Positions 35,177 through 47,868 are shown, counted from the first letter of the stretch. The stretch: 64,000 nt of DNA from Trinickia acidisoli (GCF_017315725.1 NZ_JAFLRG010000001.1:310001-374000), one strand, 5' to 3'. Made by a program: numbers and translations. The notes: a model not told the origin generated them from the sequence alone.

Positions 35177-37510
35177 ATGAGAGTAGCGGCTTCAACCGAG
35201 CGGGGCAGGGTCAGACCAAAATTAATGGCAATGTGGGTGGGTGCGGCGGTTTCGGTGCTGTGCGGGACATCGTCCATGTCATATGCCGGCTCCCTTCCGG
35301 CAGGCGGTCAATTTATTTTAGGGAGCGGATCTATTTCCGAGAATGGCACATCGCTGACAATTAATCAAACGTCGGGGCGTGGGGTCATTGATTGGAATAA
35401 TTTTTCGATTGGGTCCGGTAACCACGTCAACTTCAATAATGGATCCGGAGCCACATTAAATCGCGTCACCGGCACAAGCGCTTCATCGATCCTCGGCGTA
35501 CTGTCGGCGACGGGTAGCGTCTATCTCATCAATCCGCAAGGGGTTGTGATCGGACCGACCGGCGTTGTGTCCACGGGCGGGCGTTTCGTTGCGTCGACGC
35601 TCGACGTCGACAATACGGCATTCATGAACGGCGGCCCGCTCACGCTGTCGGGCACGTCGAGTCACTCCGTCGTGAATCTCGGCAATATCGGCTCGACGCG
35701 CGGCGACGTGTTTCTCATCGCGGCCGGCGCGGTCGAAAACCTCGGTGGTATCAGCGCGCCGCAGGGTACGGTCGAACTCGCGGTGGGCAAGACGGTGCTG
35801 CTGCAGGATTCGTCGACCAGCCGCCAAGTGTTCGTGCAGACCGGCAGCGGCGGCAACGTGACGAATGCCGGGCAGATTGCCGCCGCACAAGTGAGCCTGC
35901 AAGCGGCTGACGGCAACATATTCGCGCTGTCGGGGAACCACACGGCGATTCGCGCGACCGGCACGGCCACCCGCGACGGCCATGTCTGGCTCGTGGCGGA
36001 TACGGGCAGGGTCGCGCTGATGAGCGCAGTCCAGGCGACGAATGCCGACGGCAGCGGCGGAACCGTCGATACGACAGCGAGCAATCTCATACTGGATCCG
36101 CTCGGAGCCGCCGTGCAGGCGGGGCAATGGAACGTCACGACGCCCGCCTTCACGCTCGACGGCTCGGCGGCAAGCGTGTTCTCCAGCAGCCTTAACGCCG
36201 GGACCTCGATCAACGTGCAGACGACAGGCGCCGGCGGTGTCGGCGGCGATATTACCGTCGCGGCGAACTTGGGGTGGACGGGCGCGGCCTCGCTTTCGCT
36301 CGACGCATTGCGCAACGTGGGTGTCCAGCAGGGCGTCACCATCCAGAATCAAGGCGCCGGCAGCCTGACGCTGCGCGCCGATGCAACCGCGATCGATAAC
36401 GGGGGCGGTGTCGTCAACGACGGCACCATCGACTGGTCCAAGAGCACCGGGCTCGTCAATCTGTATCGCGACATGACGGGCGCGTATTCGGCAGGCACGT
36501 TGCTCGGCAATCCGGCTTGGACGCCTTCGCCCGACGCCGGCATCGTGACGCAGATCACGGCGTACAAGCTCGTCAATTCGCTCGCGGATCTCGAGAACGT
36601 GTCGCAAGATCCTGCCGGCAACTATGCGCTCGGGATCGACATCGCGTTCAACGGCGCCTATGTCGACCAGATCGGCAGCACCACCCCGTTCACAGGCCAG
36701 TTCGACGGGCTTGGCCACACGCTGAATGGCGTGTCGATTACAGGGGGATCACCCGGGTACTACTTCGGCTGGGGCGGGCCGCTGTTCGGCGTCATTGGCG
36801 CGACGGGCGTGGTGCGCAACCTAAGCCTATCGAACAGCGACGGCGGTATCGGGCATTGCTACAGCAACTCGTGCTACCTCGGCGTCCTGGCGGTCGAAAA
36901 CGACGGTCTTATCGCCCGCACGTCTTCGGCTGGCGGCTTCTACTTCAACGACTACGGGCCGGGTACCGGCTACTCCATCGGCGGGCTCGTCGGGCTGAAT
37001 ACGGGAACGATCGTGCAATCGTCGAGCAGCGCCTCGGTGTCCGGCGTGCCCGATTTTACCGGCGGGCCCGGTGGGGGGGATCTGGGTGGGCTCGTGGCCG
37101 TCAACACCGGCACGATCAAACAGTCGTATGCGACGGGTTCGGTAACCGGCGGCGGATGGGCGTACGTGGGTGGCCTCGTCGGAAACAGCAGCGGCACGGT
37201 GACGCAGTCGTTTGCAACGGGGGCGGTATCGGGCGGCGGTGGTTCTTACTGGTTCGGCCCGGGCGGCGGCGCGGGCGGCCTGATCGGTTCGGGAAGCGGC
37301 GGCGGCAGCGACGACTACTGGAACGTGCAGACGTCGGGCATGGCGGTCGACAGCGGCGGCGTGCCGGTACAGAACGGGCTCACGACAGCACAGATGGGCA
37401 ATGCCTCGAGCTACGCCGGCTGGGATTTCGGTGCCGGCGGCGCGTGGCTGATGCCGGCCGGCGCAGGGCATCCCGTGCTCCGTTGGCAGGCGGCGCAGTC
37501 GGGCAGTTAG
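35177..37510 (+). CDS. Two-partner-secretion exoprotein, filamentous-haemagglutinin-like, with GLUG repeats
   Basis: 777 residues. The N-terminus carries a signal peptide (MWVGAAVSVLCGTSSMSYA-GS). The TPS/haemagglutination-activity domain covers residues about 38-300, including VIDWNNFSIGSGNHVNFNNG and YLINPQGVVIGPTGVVSTGGRF (NPNG-type motif). A beta-helix-type repeat region follows. Three GLUG repeats (GGLVGLNTGTIVQS, GGLVAVNTGTIKQS, GGLVGNSSGTVTQS) lie at residues about 600-690. Such proteins are exported by a TpsB pore and act as adhesins or toxins. No TpsB gene is in the window and no toxin domain is visible. It is short for the family. The 5' part is AT-richer than the remainder. Confidence 0.88.
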   Translation: MRVAASTERGRVRPKLMAMWVGAAVSVLCGTSSMSYAGSLPAGGQFILGSGSISENGTSLTINQTSGRGVIDWNNFSIGSGNHVNFNNGSGATLNRVTGTSASSILGVLSATGSVYLINPQGVVIGPTGVVSTGGRFVASTLDVDNTAFMNGGPLTLSGTSSHSVVNLGNIGSTRGDVFLIAAGAVENLGGISAPQGTVELAVGKTVLLQDSSTSRQVFVQTGSGGNVTNAGQIAAAQVSLQAADGNIFALSGNHTAIRATGTATRDGHVWLVADTGRVALMSAVQATNADGSGGTVDTTASNLILDPLGAAVQAGQWNVTTPAFTLDGSAASVFSSSLNAGTSINVQTTGAGGVGGDITVAANLGWTGAASLSLDALRNVGVQQGVTIQNQGAGSLTLRADATAIDNGGGVVNDGTIDWSKSTGLVNLYRDMTGAYSAGTLLGNPAWTPSPDAGIVTQITAYKLVNSLADLENVSQDPAGNYALGIDIAFNGAYVDQIGSTTPFTGQFDGLGHTLNGVSITGGSPGYYFGWGGPLFGVIGATGVVRNLSLSNSDGGIGHCYSNSCYLGVLAVENDGLIARTSSAGGFYFNDYGPGTGYSIGGLVGLNTGTIVQSSSSASVSGVPDFTGGPGGGDLGGLVAVNTGTIKQSYATGSVTGGGWAYVGGLVGNSSGTVTQSFATGAVSGGGGSYWFGPGGGAGGLIGSGSGGGSDDYWNVQTSGMAVDSGGVPVQNGLTTAQMGNASSYAGWDFGAGGAWLMPAGAGHPVLRWQAAQSGS

Positions 37511-37664
37511 CTTTAGCCGTCGATCGACGGGGCTGGCCCGGGCGGCGGTTGCGGGCCAGCAGTCGATCCAACGCCGATCGTAGTGGCCGGGGTCGCCGCG
37601 CACAAATCGCTGCCATGACCGAGCCGATCAATTGTGTGTTGACGTAAGCACTGCGCGGATCTCG

Positions 37665-37688
37665 TTCGGTTTGAGCGGCACGTCTTCG
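37665..37688 (+). promoter_or_regulatory. Candidate hrpII/PIP box (TTCG-N16-TTCG)
   Basis: TTCG at 37665-37668 and TTCG at 37685-37688 are separated by exactly 16 bases, 86 bases before the start of the coiled-coil gene. This is the signature recognised by HrpB-type AraC activators that drive type III secretion genes in Ralstonia and relatives. The expected YANNNT -10 about 30-32 bases on is imperfect (CAATCAT at 37719). TTCG is common in this genome, so a chance match is possible. Confidence 0.4.
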
Positions 37689-37774
37689 GATTTCCGGTGC
37701 GACGTCGCGCCCGGTATCCAATCATGGAGGCTACTCAATCCAACAAAGCATTCCCTTGCAGGAGGTATGAAGCG

Positions 37775-40600
37775 ATGAGCGATCTCCACGGCGTGTCGAT
37801 CGGAGCGACTTCCGAACCGGAAGAAATCGAAGACCCGCAGACGCAGACGAACAATCCGCCGGTGCAGAGTACGTCGTCGCGCCAGAACGTCGGCACGTTC
37901 GGGGCGATTTCGTCGCGCAACACTTCGCAAGCGGCGGGGACCACGGGGCAGAGCGGAATTCGACGCAGTGGCGCCTTGCCGCAGATCGGCGCCGCGACAT
38001 TTCAGCGTCGCCATTCATTGAGCGCGACGGATACCGCCGGCATTCACGAAGAAATCAGCGTCGACGCGCGTCGGGTGGCGACGGAATTCAGCAGGATGAT
38101 GGGGCTGAATGCGCCGATCGACACGACGAGCGCCGATACGACCCTGCAAGGGCATGCGCAGCGCTTGACGACGATCGCGCAAAGCATCCATCACGCATTC
38201 GACGCGATGGGACAGATGAATGCGTCCGGCGGCCAGCGATTGATCATGCAGCCGCCGCCCGATACGCCGGAGATTCGAGCCGCTCAGGCGAATCTAACCA
38301 CGAGGACCCAGCGCGCCGACACCTTGGAAGGCGACGCGCAAACGCTGCGAACCGCTGCTACGGAACTGAGAGGTGTGGCAACGCAGCGCGGCGAGCTGGC
38401 GCAGACCTTGGGCGGCGAAAGACGCGAGGCGCAGCGCGAGGCAGCGGACAAGCACAAGGCGGCTAGCGATGCGGAAACGGCGGCAGCGAAGGCCGACGGC
38501 GCTGCGACCGCCAAAGATGGCGAAGCCGCCGACGCCGAGAAGAAAGCCAAGGCGGCGAGCGAAAAGGCCGAGACGCTCGGGAACGAAGCGGGCGGCGCCG
38601 AGAAGGCGGCGCAAACCGCACAGTCGAGCGCGAGCGAGCAATCGAAGGAGGCCGACAAGGCAGAGCGCGAAGCGGGCGACGCGCACAAGCAGGCGACGAC
38701 GAAGTCCGACGCCGCCGACCGTGCTGAAGAGGGCTCGGGTCAGCTACGCGAGCAGGCACAGGCGGCTGCCGCGGCGGCGCAGAAGGCACCGGAAAAGGAA
38801 CGCCCCGCCGCGCTTCAGACCGCACGCGAAGCCGATGCGCGGGCCACGCAAGCCGAGACGGCAGCCAAGGAGCAAAGAGCGCAGGCGCAGGAGGCAGCCA
38901 AGCGGGCCGAGCAATTGGATGCGCACGCCGCCGGCCTGCGCGAACAAGCGGGACAACGGCAAACCGACGCCAACAAAGCAAAGGCGCATGCACAAACCGT
39001 GCGCTCGGCGGCCGACGAAGCCGGCAACGACGCCGAAACACTGAAGGCCACCGCGAAGGAGATACGCGGCGAAGCGACGTCGCTTCGGTCCGGAGCCGAT
39101 GCGCTGGCACGGAAAGTCGGGCCGCTCGAAGCGGCTGCCGGCAAAGCGAAGCGTGAAGCCCAGAAGGCCGAGCAGAAGGAAACCACGGCGCTCGAAGAAG
39201 CGCAGGACGCCGACGACGAGGCGACGCAAGCCGAACAGGATGCCGACGAGGCGGAACGTACCGCTCGCACGGCGCGCGACGAGGCGAATGTCGCAGGGCA
39301 GGCATTGCGAGACGCGATCGCCAACGCGCCCGTCCCGAGCGGCAGCGATCGGCCGGCGTCGGCGCCCGAGAACGCGGGCAATCAAACGAGCGCGACTACG
39401 ACGACCCCTGCCGATACGGCGGCACGCACGGGCAACACCGCTGCCGCGACCGGCGCGGCCACGCGCTCGACGATGGACACCATCGCGCAGTGGGCGCGCA
39501 GTTCGGCGAACGTGGTCGGCCAGCAGGCGGTGGCGGTCGGCATCACGACGGCGCTGCGCGAAGCGGTCGGCGCCGGCGTCGAGGCGCTCTTGACGCACAC
39601 GAATGCGAGCGACGAGGCGAAGGCCGGCATTGCCGGCGGCCTCTACGGCGCCGTGATTTTGTCGAACCTGATGACAATGCTCTACAACGAGCGTCAAGGC
39701 ATCGGCACGCCCGTCACGCACGCCGGCAACATCGCGCAGATCGTCTCGCTGTCGGCGGCCGTCACCGCGGCGGCGGCCACCGGCACGCTCAAGGATCTCG
39801 TGCCGAGTCTCATGAAGACGTTCATGTACTCGGGCGGCCGTGACACGACCAACCTGTACATGCCGCTCGGCGACAACATACCGACCGAAGGCAAGGCGAA
39901 CCCGCTCACGGTGCAAGCGGTCAATTCGGCGTTTTTCTATGCGGCCAATCAGATGCTCGTCAACAGCATCCAAAGCTTCCATGGCCTATCGGGCGCTGGG
40001 CTCGTCGATGCGATGCACGACAACACGACCGATCCGAATACGCACGAAGCGGAGACGCTGCGCAGCGGTTTCGCCTCGCTCGCGACGTACGTCGTCGGCA
40101 ACCTCGCCGGCGAAACCGCTGATCAGTTCGCGGGCCGCATGCTCACCAACGCGATGAGCGGCGGCAATCTGGCCGATCTGCAGATCACGCTGACACCGCC
40201 CGCGTGGCCCGGCGCGGAGAAAGCGTTCGACACTTTCAGCTCCGACGGCGTGTCGCGAACCTCGATCTTCTACACCGTGTACGGGCTGACGGCCGCCATC
40301 GATCCGAAGATCACGGCGCCGCATCTCGGCGAGGCAGGGGCGTCGTGGCTGCAGAACTGCGTCGGCGGCGCGTTCATCGCGCTGCTGTGTCTACCCGCTG
40401 CGATGACCGCGATGAAGAAGGCGCGGAACGCATTTGGCGGCGGCCGCACGGCGCGGCTCGGAGAGGAGGAGGGCGCCGCCCGATTCACTTCGCTGACGAC
40501 GCCGACGAACTCCCCGCCGAGGCAAACGGGCGAAGCCATCCCGATGCGCAACCGAGGCGGCGGCAACAACGTGCAAGGATCGTCGGGCGAGCGCGCCTAG
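37775..40600 (+). CDS. Large coiled-coil protein with hydrophobic C-terminal segments, possible secreted effector
   Basis: 941 residues from ATG 37775, nine bases after GGAGG. Residues about 1-70 are Ser/Thr/Gln/Asn-rich and apparently disordered, with no Sec signal. Residues about 165-520 are an extremely Ala/Glu/Lys/Gln-rich heptad coiled coil (AEKKAKAASEKAETLGNEAG, DADDEATQAEQDADEAERTA). A Thr/Ala linker leads to a C-terminal region (about 565-905) with hydrophobic stretches at about 615-639, 653-672 and 855-880, then a Gly/Arg tail. I recognise no family. The disordered N-terminus, coiled coil, hydrophobic helices and upstream TTCG-N16-TTCG resemble type III effectors or translocators. 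That is inference. Confidence 0.72.
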   Translation: MSDLHGVSIGATSEPEEIEDPQTQTNNPPVQSTSSRQNVGTFGAISSRNTSQAAGTTGQSGIRRSGALPQIGAATFQRRHSLSATDTAGIHEEISVDARRVATEFSRMMGLNAPIDTTSADTTLQGHAQRLTTIAQSIHHAFDAMGQMNASGGQRLIMQPPPDTPEIRAAQANLTTRTQRADTLEGDAQTLRTAATELRGVATQRGELAQTLGGERREAQREAADKHKAASDAETAAAKADGAATAKDGEAADAEKKAKAASEKAETLGNEAGGAEKAAQTAQSSASEQSKEADKAEREAGDAHKQATTKSDAADRAEEGSGQLREQAQAAAAAAQKAPEKERPAALQTAREADARATQAETAAKEQRAQAQEAAKRAEQLDAHAAGLREQAGQRQTDANKAKAHAQTVRSAADEAGNDAETLKATAKEIRGEATSLRSGADALARKVGPLEAAAGKAKREAQKAEQKETTALEEAQDADDEATQAEQDADEAERTARTARDEANVAGQALRDAIANAPVPSGSDRPASAPENAGNQTSATTTTPADTAARTGNTAAATGAATRSTMDTIAQWARSSANVVGQQAVAVGITTALREAVGAGVEALLTHTNASDEAKAGIAGGLYGAVILSNLMTMLYNERQGIGTPVTHAGNIAQIVSLSAAVTAAAATGTLKDLVPSLMKTFMYSGGRDTTNLYMPLGDNIPTEGKANPLTVQAVNSAFFYAANQMLVNSIQSFHGLSGAGLVDAMHDNTTDPNTHEAETLRSGFASLATYVVGNLAGETADQFAGRMLTNAMSGGNLADLQITLTPPAWPGAEKAFDTFSSDGVSRTSIFYTVYGLTAAIDPKITAPHLGEAGASWLQNCVGGAFIALLCLPAAMTAMKKARNAFGGGRTARLGEEEGAARFTSLTTPTNSPPRQTGEAIPMRNRGGGNNVQGSSGERA

Positions 40601-40743
40601 GCGTCTTTGGCGCAACGCCGCCGGCCGCGCACGTCGCACCGCTCGATCGGCTGAATGGCCAACGCGCGTCGAGCGGGCATCGCCGCACGCGGATGGGTTG
40701 GTAGAATGGCGCCCATCCGCCGTTTGCCGTATCGATCCCCTAC

Positions 40744-42591
40744 ATGTCGCGTGCTCTAGCCATTCTCAATGAAGTCTTCGGTTATCCCGTTTTCCGAGGG
40801 CAGCAGCGCGACATCGTCGAGCACGTCGCCGGCGGCGGCGACTGTCTCGTTCTGATGCCCACGGGCGGTGGCAAATCGCTCTGCTACCAAATTCCATCGC
40901 TCGTGCGGCGCGAGGCGGGGCTCGGAGCAGGAATCGTCGTTTCGCCGCTGATCGCGCTGATGCAGGATCAAGTAGCCGCGCTCACGGAGCTCGGCGTGCG
41001 CGCGGCGTATCTGAACTCCACGCTCACCGGCGCCGAAGCGGCGGCGACGGAACGCGCGTTGCGCGACGGCGACCTCGATCTGCTCTATGTCGCGCCCGAG
41101 CGGTTGATGACACCGCGCTTTCAGGAACTGCTCGAGCGCGCGCGCATCGGCCTGTTCGCGATCGACGAAGCGCATTGCGTCTCGCAATGGGGGCACGATT
41201 TCCGTCCCGAGTACATGCAGCTCTCCGTGCTGCACGAGCGTTTTCCGTCGGTGCCGCGCATTGCGCTGACGGCCACCGCCGACGCCATTACGCGCGACGA
41301 AATCGTTCATCGCCTCGCGCTCGACGAAGCGCGCGTGTTCGTCTCGAGCTTCGATCGGCCCAACATTCGCTATCGCATCGTCGAGAAAGACAACGCGCGC
41401 TCGCAACTGTTCGACTTCATTCGCGCCGAGCACACGAACGACGACGGCACGACCGATGCCGGCGTCGTCTATTGCCTCTCGCGCCGCAAGGTCGAGGAAA
41501 CGGCCGATTGGCTGAAGACCAAAGGCGTTCACGCGCTGCCGTACCACGCCGGCATGGATTTCGAAACGCGGCAGCGTCATCAGGAACGCTTTCAGCGAGA
41601 AGAGGGCGTTGTCATTTGCGCGACGATCGCGTTCGGCATGGGCATCGACAAACCCGACGTGCGCTTCGTCGCGCACCTCGATTTGCCCAAGAGCGTCGAG
41701 GGCTATTACCAGGAGACGGGGCGGGCCGGCCGTGACGGTTTGCCCGCCAATGCATGGATGGCGTATGGCCTCGGCGACGTCGTCCAGCAACGCAAGATGA
41801 TCGACGAATCGGAGGCCGACGAAACGCACAAGCGCGTGCAGACGAGCAAGCTCGATGCGCTGCTTGGCTTGTGCGAGACGGCTGCTTGCCGGCGGGTGCG
41901 TCTGCTCTCGTATTTCGGCGAGGCGAGCGAGCCCTGCGGCAATTGCGACACGTGTCTCGAGCCGCCCGCGACCTGGGATGCGACGCGTGAGGCGCAGATG
42001 GCGCTGTCATGCGTGTTTCGCGCGCACCGCGCGAGCGGGTTCCATTTCGGTGCCGGCCACTTGGTCGATATTCTGCGCGGCAACCGCACGGAAAAGGTAC
42101 GTGAACGCGGGCACGATACGCTGAGCACCTTCGGCATCGGCGCGAGCCTTGCGGAACCGGAGTGGCGCGGCATATTCAGGCAGCTCGTCGCCTACGGCTA
42201 TCTCACCATCGATCACGACGGCTTCGGCGCATTCATGCTGACCGAAGCGAGCAAGCCCGTGCTCAAGGGCGAAGCGACGGTTACGCTGCGCCGCTACGTG
42301 AAACCTGCGCGCACGCGCCAGGCATCCTCGCGTACCGGCGAACGCGCCGATCCGACAGCCGGCCTCGGGCCGCGCGAGCGTGCGCGCTGGGAGCGGCTGC
42401 GCGCGTGGCGCACCGATACGGCCAAGCGCGACGGCGTGCCGGCCTACGTGATCTTTCACGACGCCACACTGGCCGAGATCGCGCGTTCTGCGCCCGACTC
42501 GATCGACGATTTGCGCCACATTCCCGGCATCGGGGCGCGCAAGCTCGAACGTTTCGGCGACGAGCTACTCGAGGTCGTCGCCGCCGATTGA
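40744..42591 (+). CDS. recQ: ATP-dependent DNA helicase RecQ
   Basis: 615 residues. Walker A PTGGGKS (residues 39-45), DEAH-box [18 protein letters not shown], and motif [12 protein letters not shown]. The RQC zinc site has Cys in CETAACRR and CGNCDTC. A C-terminal HRDC domain holds [13 protein letters not shown] and [13 protein letters not shown]. It unwinds DNA 3' to 5' in RecF-pathway recombination and repair. It follows the accessory pair and precedes the str operon. Confidence 0.97.
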   Translation: MSRALAILNEVFGYPVFRGQQRDIVEHVAGGGDCLVLMPTGGGKSLCYQIPSLVRREAGLGAGIVVSPLIALMQDQVAALTELGVRAAYLNSTLTGAEAAATERALRDGDLDLLYVAPERLMTPRFQELLERARIGLFAIDEAHCVSQWGHDFRPEYMQLSVLHERFPSVPRIALTATADAITRDEIVHRLALDEARVFVSSFDRPNIRYRIVEKDNARSQLFDFIRAEHTNDDGTTDAGVVYCLSRRKVEETADWLKTKGVHALPYHAGMDFETRQRHQERFQREEGVVICATIAFGMGIDKPDVRFVAHLDLPKSVEGYYQETGRAGRDGLPANAWMAYGLGDVVQQRKMIDESEADETHKRVQTSKLDALLGLCETAACRRVRLLSYFGEASEPCGNCDTCLEPPATWDATREAQMALSCVFRAHRASGFHFGAGHLVDILRGNRTEKVRERGHDTLSTFGIGASLAEPEWRGIFRQLVAYGYLTIDHDGFGAFMLTEASKPVLKGEATVTLRRYVKPARTRQASSRTGERADPTAGLGPRERARWERLRAWRTDTAKRDGVPAYVIFHDATLAEIARSAPDSIDDLRHIPGIGARKLERFGDELLEVVAAD

Positions 42592-42632
42592 GCCCGCCTG
42601 AGCCCGCCTGAGCGCGTGCCGCACGCAAACTA

Positions 42633-42662
42633 TTGACGCGCTTGATCTTTTTGAAATATCAT
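42633..42662 (+). promoter_or_regulatory. Promoter of the str operon
   Basis: TTGACG (42633-42638) and TATCAT (42657-42662), 18-base spacer, about 185 bases before rpsL, with no other gene between recQ and rpsL. Confidence 0.65.
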
Positions 42663-42845
42663 GCTGGGTTCCTGTTCTTGGCTCCTTGGTCGAGGTGCGT
42701 CCACGCGTGGGTATGTGTGGGTATGCGTAGATATTGCGTGGGTGGCCGGGCCTAGGTTTAGGCTAAGCAGGAAGTTTGACACGCATCGCGAGCCGCTTTG
42801 CCCGGCTGGCGGTGTGGTGTTTTTGTTCAATTTCGGGAATACACA

Positions 42846-43226
42846 ATGCCAACCATCAATCAACTGGTTCGCAAAGGCCGCGCGTCGGAAACGACGAAAA
42901 GCAAGAGCCCGGCCTTGCAGGACTGCCCTCAGCGTCGTGGCGTGTGCACGCGTGTGTACACGACGACGCCGAAGAAGCCGAACTCAGCGCTCCGTAAGGT
43001 CGCCAAGGTTCGTCTGACGAACGGCTTCGAAGTCATTTCGTACATCGGTGGTGAAGGCCACAACCTGCAGGAACACTCGGTCGTGCTGATTCGCGGCGGC
43101 CGTGTGAAGGATTTGCCGGGTGTGCGTTACCACATGGTCCGCGGCTCGCTCGATACGCAGGGCGTCAAGGATCGTAAGCAAGCTCGCTCGAAGTACGGTG
43201 CGAAGCGCGCTAAGGCGGGCAAGTAA
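42846..43226 (+). CDS. rpsL: 30S ribosomal protein S12
   Basis: 126 residues from ATG 42846 ([12 protein letters not shown]); the frame upstream to 42798 is not protein-like. Contains [12 protein letters not shown] and [13 protein letters not shown] with the lysines whose change gives streptomycin resistance, so a sensitive form. It shapes the decoding centre. The 160-base gap to rpsG corresponds to the place where S7 controls the str operon in E. coli. Confidence 0.99.
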   Translation: MPTINQLVRKGRASETTKSKSPALQDCPQRRGVCTRVYTTTPKKPNSALRKVAKVRLTNGFEVISYIGGEGHNLQEHSVVLIRGGRVKDLPGVRYHMVRGSLDTQGVKDRKQARSKYGAKRAKAGK

Positions 43227-43386
43227 TTCGCCTGTCTCGGTAGTTTAGGCGGTGGTGCCGGAATCGCCGGTGCTGTCGAGTAAGTGGTCACCCGGCCAAG
43301 CTGGTTAGTCGTCAAAGATGGATCGGGTTAGTTGGTGGCCGCGGGGCTCCTGGTTGGGCTCCAACTGAAAAGTCAAAGGAAGAAAC

Positions 43387-43857
43387 ATGCCGCGTCGTCG
43401 CGAAGTTCCCAAGCGGGAAGTGTTGCCGGATCCGAAGTTCGGTAACGTTGATGTAGCTAAGTTCATGAACGTGCTGATGCTCTCGGGCAAGAAGTCGGTG
43501 GCCGAGCGTATCGTTTATGGCGCTTTCGAACAGATCCAGACCAAGGGTGGCAAGGACCCGCTGGAAGTGTTCACGGTGGCGCTCAACAACGTCAAGCCGG
43601 TGGTGGAAGTGAAGAGCCGCCGCGTTGGCGGGGCGAACTACCAAGTTCCGGTCGAAGTGCGTCCGTCGCGTCGTATGGCATTGGCGATGCGTTGGTTGCG
43701 CGAGGCCGCGAAGAAGCGCAGCGAGAAGTCGATGGCTCTGCGTTTGGCCGGTGAGTTGTCGGAAGCCGCGGAAGGCCGCGGCGGCGCGATGAAGAAGCGC
43801 GACGAAGTCCACCGGATGGCGGAAGCCAACAAGGCGTTCTCGCATTTCCGTTTCTAA
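43387..43857 (+). CDS. rpsG: 30S ribosomal protein S7
   Basis: 156 residues, AAGGAAG upstream. [19 protein letters not shown] start and [24 protein letters not shown]. It nucleates the 30S head and contacts E-site tRNA. S7 is the autorepressor of the str operon in E. coli. Confidence 0.99.
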   Translation: MPRRREVPKREVLPDPKFGNVDVAKFMNVLMLSGKKSVAERIVYGAFEQIQTKGGKDPLEVFTVALNNVKPVVEVKSRRVGGANYQVPVEVRPSRRMALAMRWLREAAKKRSEKSMALRLAGELSEAAEGRGGAMKKRDEVHRMAEANKAFSHFRF

Positions 43858-43887
43858 GCCTCGGCTTAGCAGCAGCGGAAAAAATTC

Positions 43888-43960
43888 CGGGCGGGTGCGC
43901 TTATCGAGCGCCTCGCCCGTTTGTGTTAGAGCGCGAAGACAAACGAAACGTCTTCGCGCT
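43888..43960 (+). other. Two consecutive hairpins between rpsG and fusA
   Basis: The first stem pairs CGGGCG with CGCCCG (43888-43893 with 43914-43919, plus an inner GCGC pairing) and is followed by TTTGTGTT, terminator-like. The second is a perfect 11-bp stem (43930-43940 with 43950-43960) with loop AAACGAAAC, ending 19 bases before the fusA GTG. They may attenuate transcription or control fusA translation. Confidence 0.6.
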
Positions 43961-43979
43961 ATCCCAATAGAGGATCAAA

Positions 43980-46082
<2,103 letters not shown>

Positions 46083-46126
46083 GCCAACCGGCTTTTTCAT
46101 CGACTACTTTTTGAAAGAAGAGAATC

Positions 46127-47317
<1,191 letters not shown>

Positions 47318-47374
47318 AATCGACGGTTTGGCAGTACGCGCAACACAGGCAGTACGAGCAATATCGTAGCAAAA

Positions 47375-47431
47375 CGTGCCCGGGCTCGGGTGCAACGCCT
47401 CCTGGCTAAGCGCCCGAGCCCACGTTCTTTT
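47375..47431 (+). terminator. Terminator/attenuator after tuf2
   Basis: A 9-bp perfect stem GGGCTCGGG/CCCGAGCCC (47382-47390 with 47413-47421), with outer CGTG/CACG support, is followed by TTCTTTT. It lies between tuf2 and rpsJ and could end the str operon or act as an attenuating leader for rpsJ. Confidence 0.7.
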
Positions 47432-47478
47432 CCTAATCCGGCGGCGCAAAGCTGCCTCGCTCTTTCGAAGGAATCGTC

Positions 47479-47790
47479 ATGCAAAACCAGAAAATCCGTA
47501 TTCGTCTCAAAGCGTTCGACTATCGTCTGATCGACCAATCGGCAGCCGAGATCGTCGACACGGCGAAGCGGACTGGTGCGATCGTTCGCGGCCCGGTGCC
47601 CCTGCCGACCCGCATCCAACGTTTCGACATCCTGCGCTCGCCGCACGTCAACAAGACGTCGCGCGATCAGCTCGAAATCCGTACGCACCAACGCCTGATG
47701 GACATCGTCGACCCGACGGACAAGACCGTCGACGCGCTGATGAAGCTCGATCTGCCGGCCGGCGTGGACGTGGAAATCAAGCTGCAATAA
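47479..47790 (+). CDS. rpsJ: 30S ribosomal protein S10
   Basis: 103 residues, GAAGGAAT upstream. [21 protein letters not shown] start and [32 protein letters not shown] loop. Also the NusE antitermination subunit that binds NusB and NusG. Unlike in E. coli, a hairpin and a promoter separate it from rplC. Confidence 0.99.
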   Translation: MQNQKIRIRLKAFDYRLIDQSAAEIVDTAKRTGAIVRGPVPLPTRIQRFDILRSPHVNKTSRDQLEIRTHQRLMDIVDPTDKTVDALMKLDLPAGVDVEIKLQ

Positions 47791-47798
47791 GGTTTGCG

Positions 47799-47824
47799 CC
47801 GCCTCGGTCCCTGGGTCGAGGCGG
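47799..47824 (+). other. Hairpin after rpsJ
   Basis: An 8-bp stem CCGCCTCG/CGAGGCGG (47799-47806 with 47817-47824) lies nine bases past the rpsJ stop. It is followed by a mixed TAAGTCTTTG, not a clean T-run, so possibly a weak terminator upstream of the new rplC promoter. Confidence 0.5.
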
Positions 47825-47839
47825 TAAGTCTTTGATTGC

Positions 47840-47868
47840 TTGCGGAAAACGGAATGCCTCGCTATAAT
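47840..47868 (+). promoter_or_regulatory. Promoter for rplC and the following S10 genes
   Basis: TTGCGG (47840-47845), a 17-base spacer and a perfect TATAAT (47863-47868), about 150 bases before rplC. The -10 is centred in an inverted repeat GCCTCGC-TATAAT-GCAAGGC with one mismatch. Confidence 0.82.

Noticed and set aside
38284-39381. Several minus-strand and alternate-frame open frames across the coiled-coil gene
   Set aside because: They arise from its repetitive GCN/GAN codon composition and give Ser/Ala- or Arg-rich translations without starts or ribosome sites.
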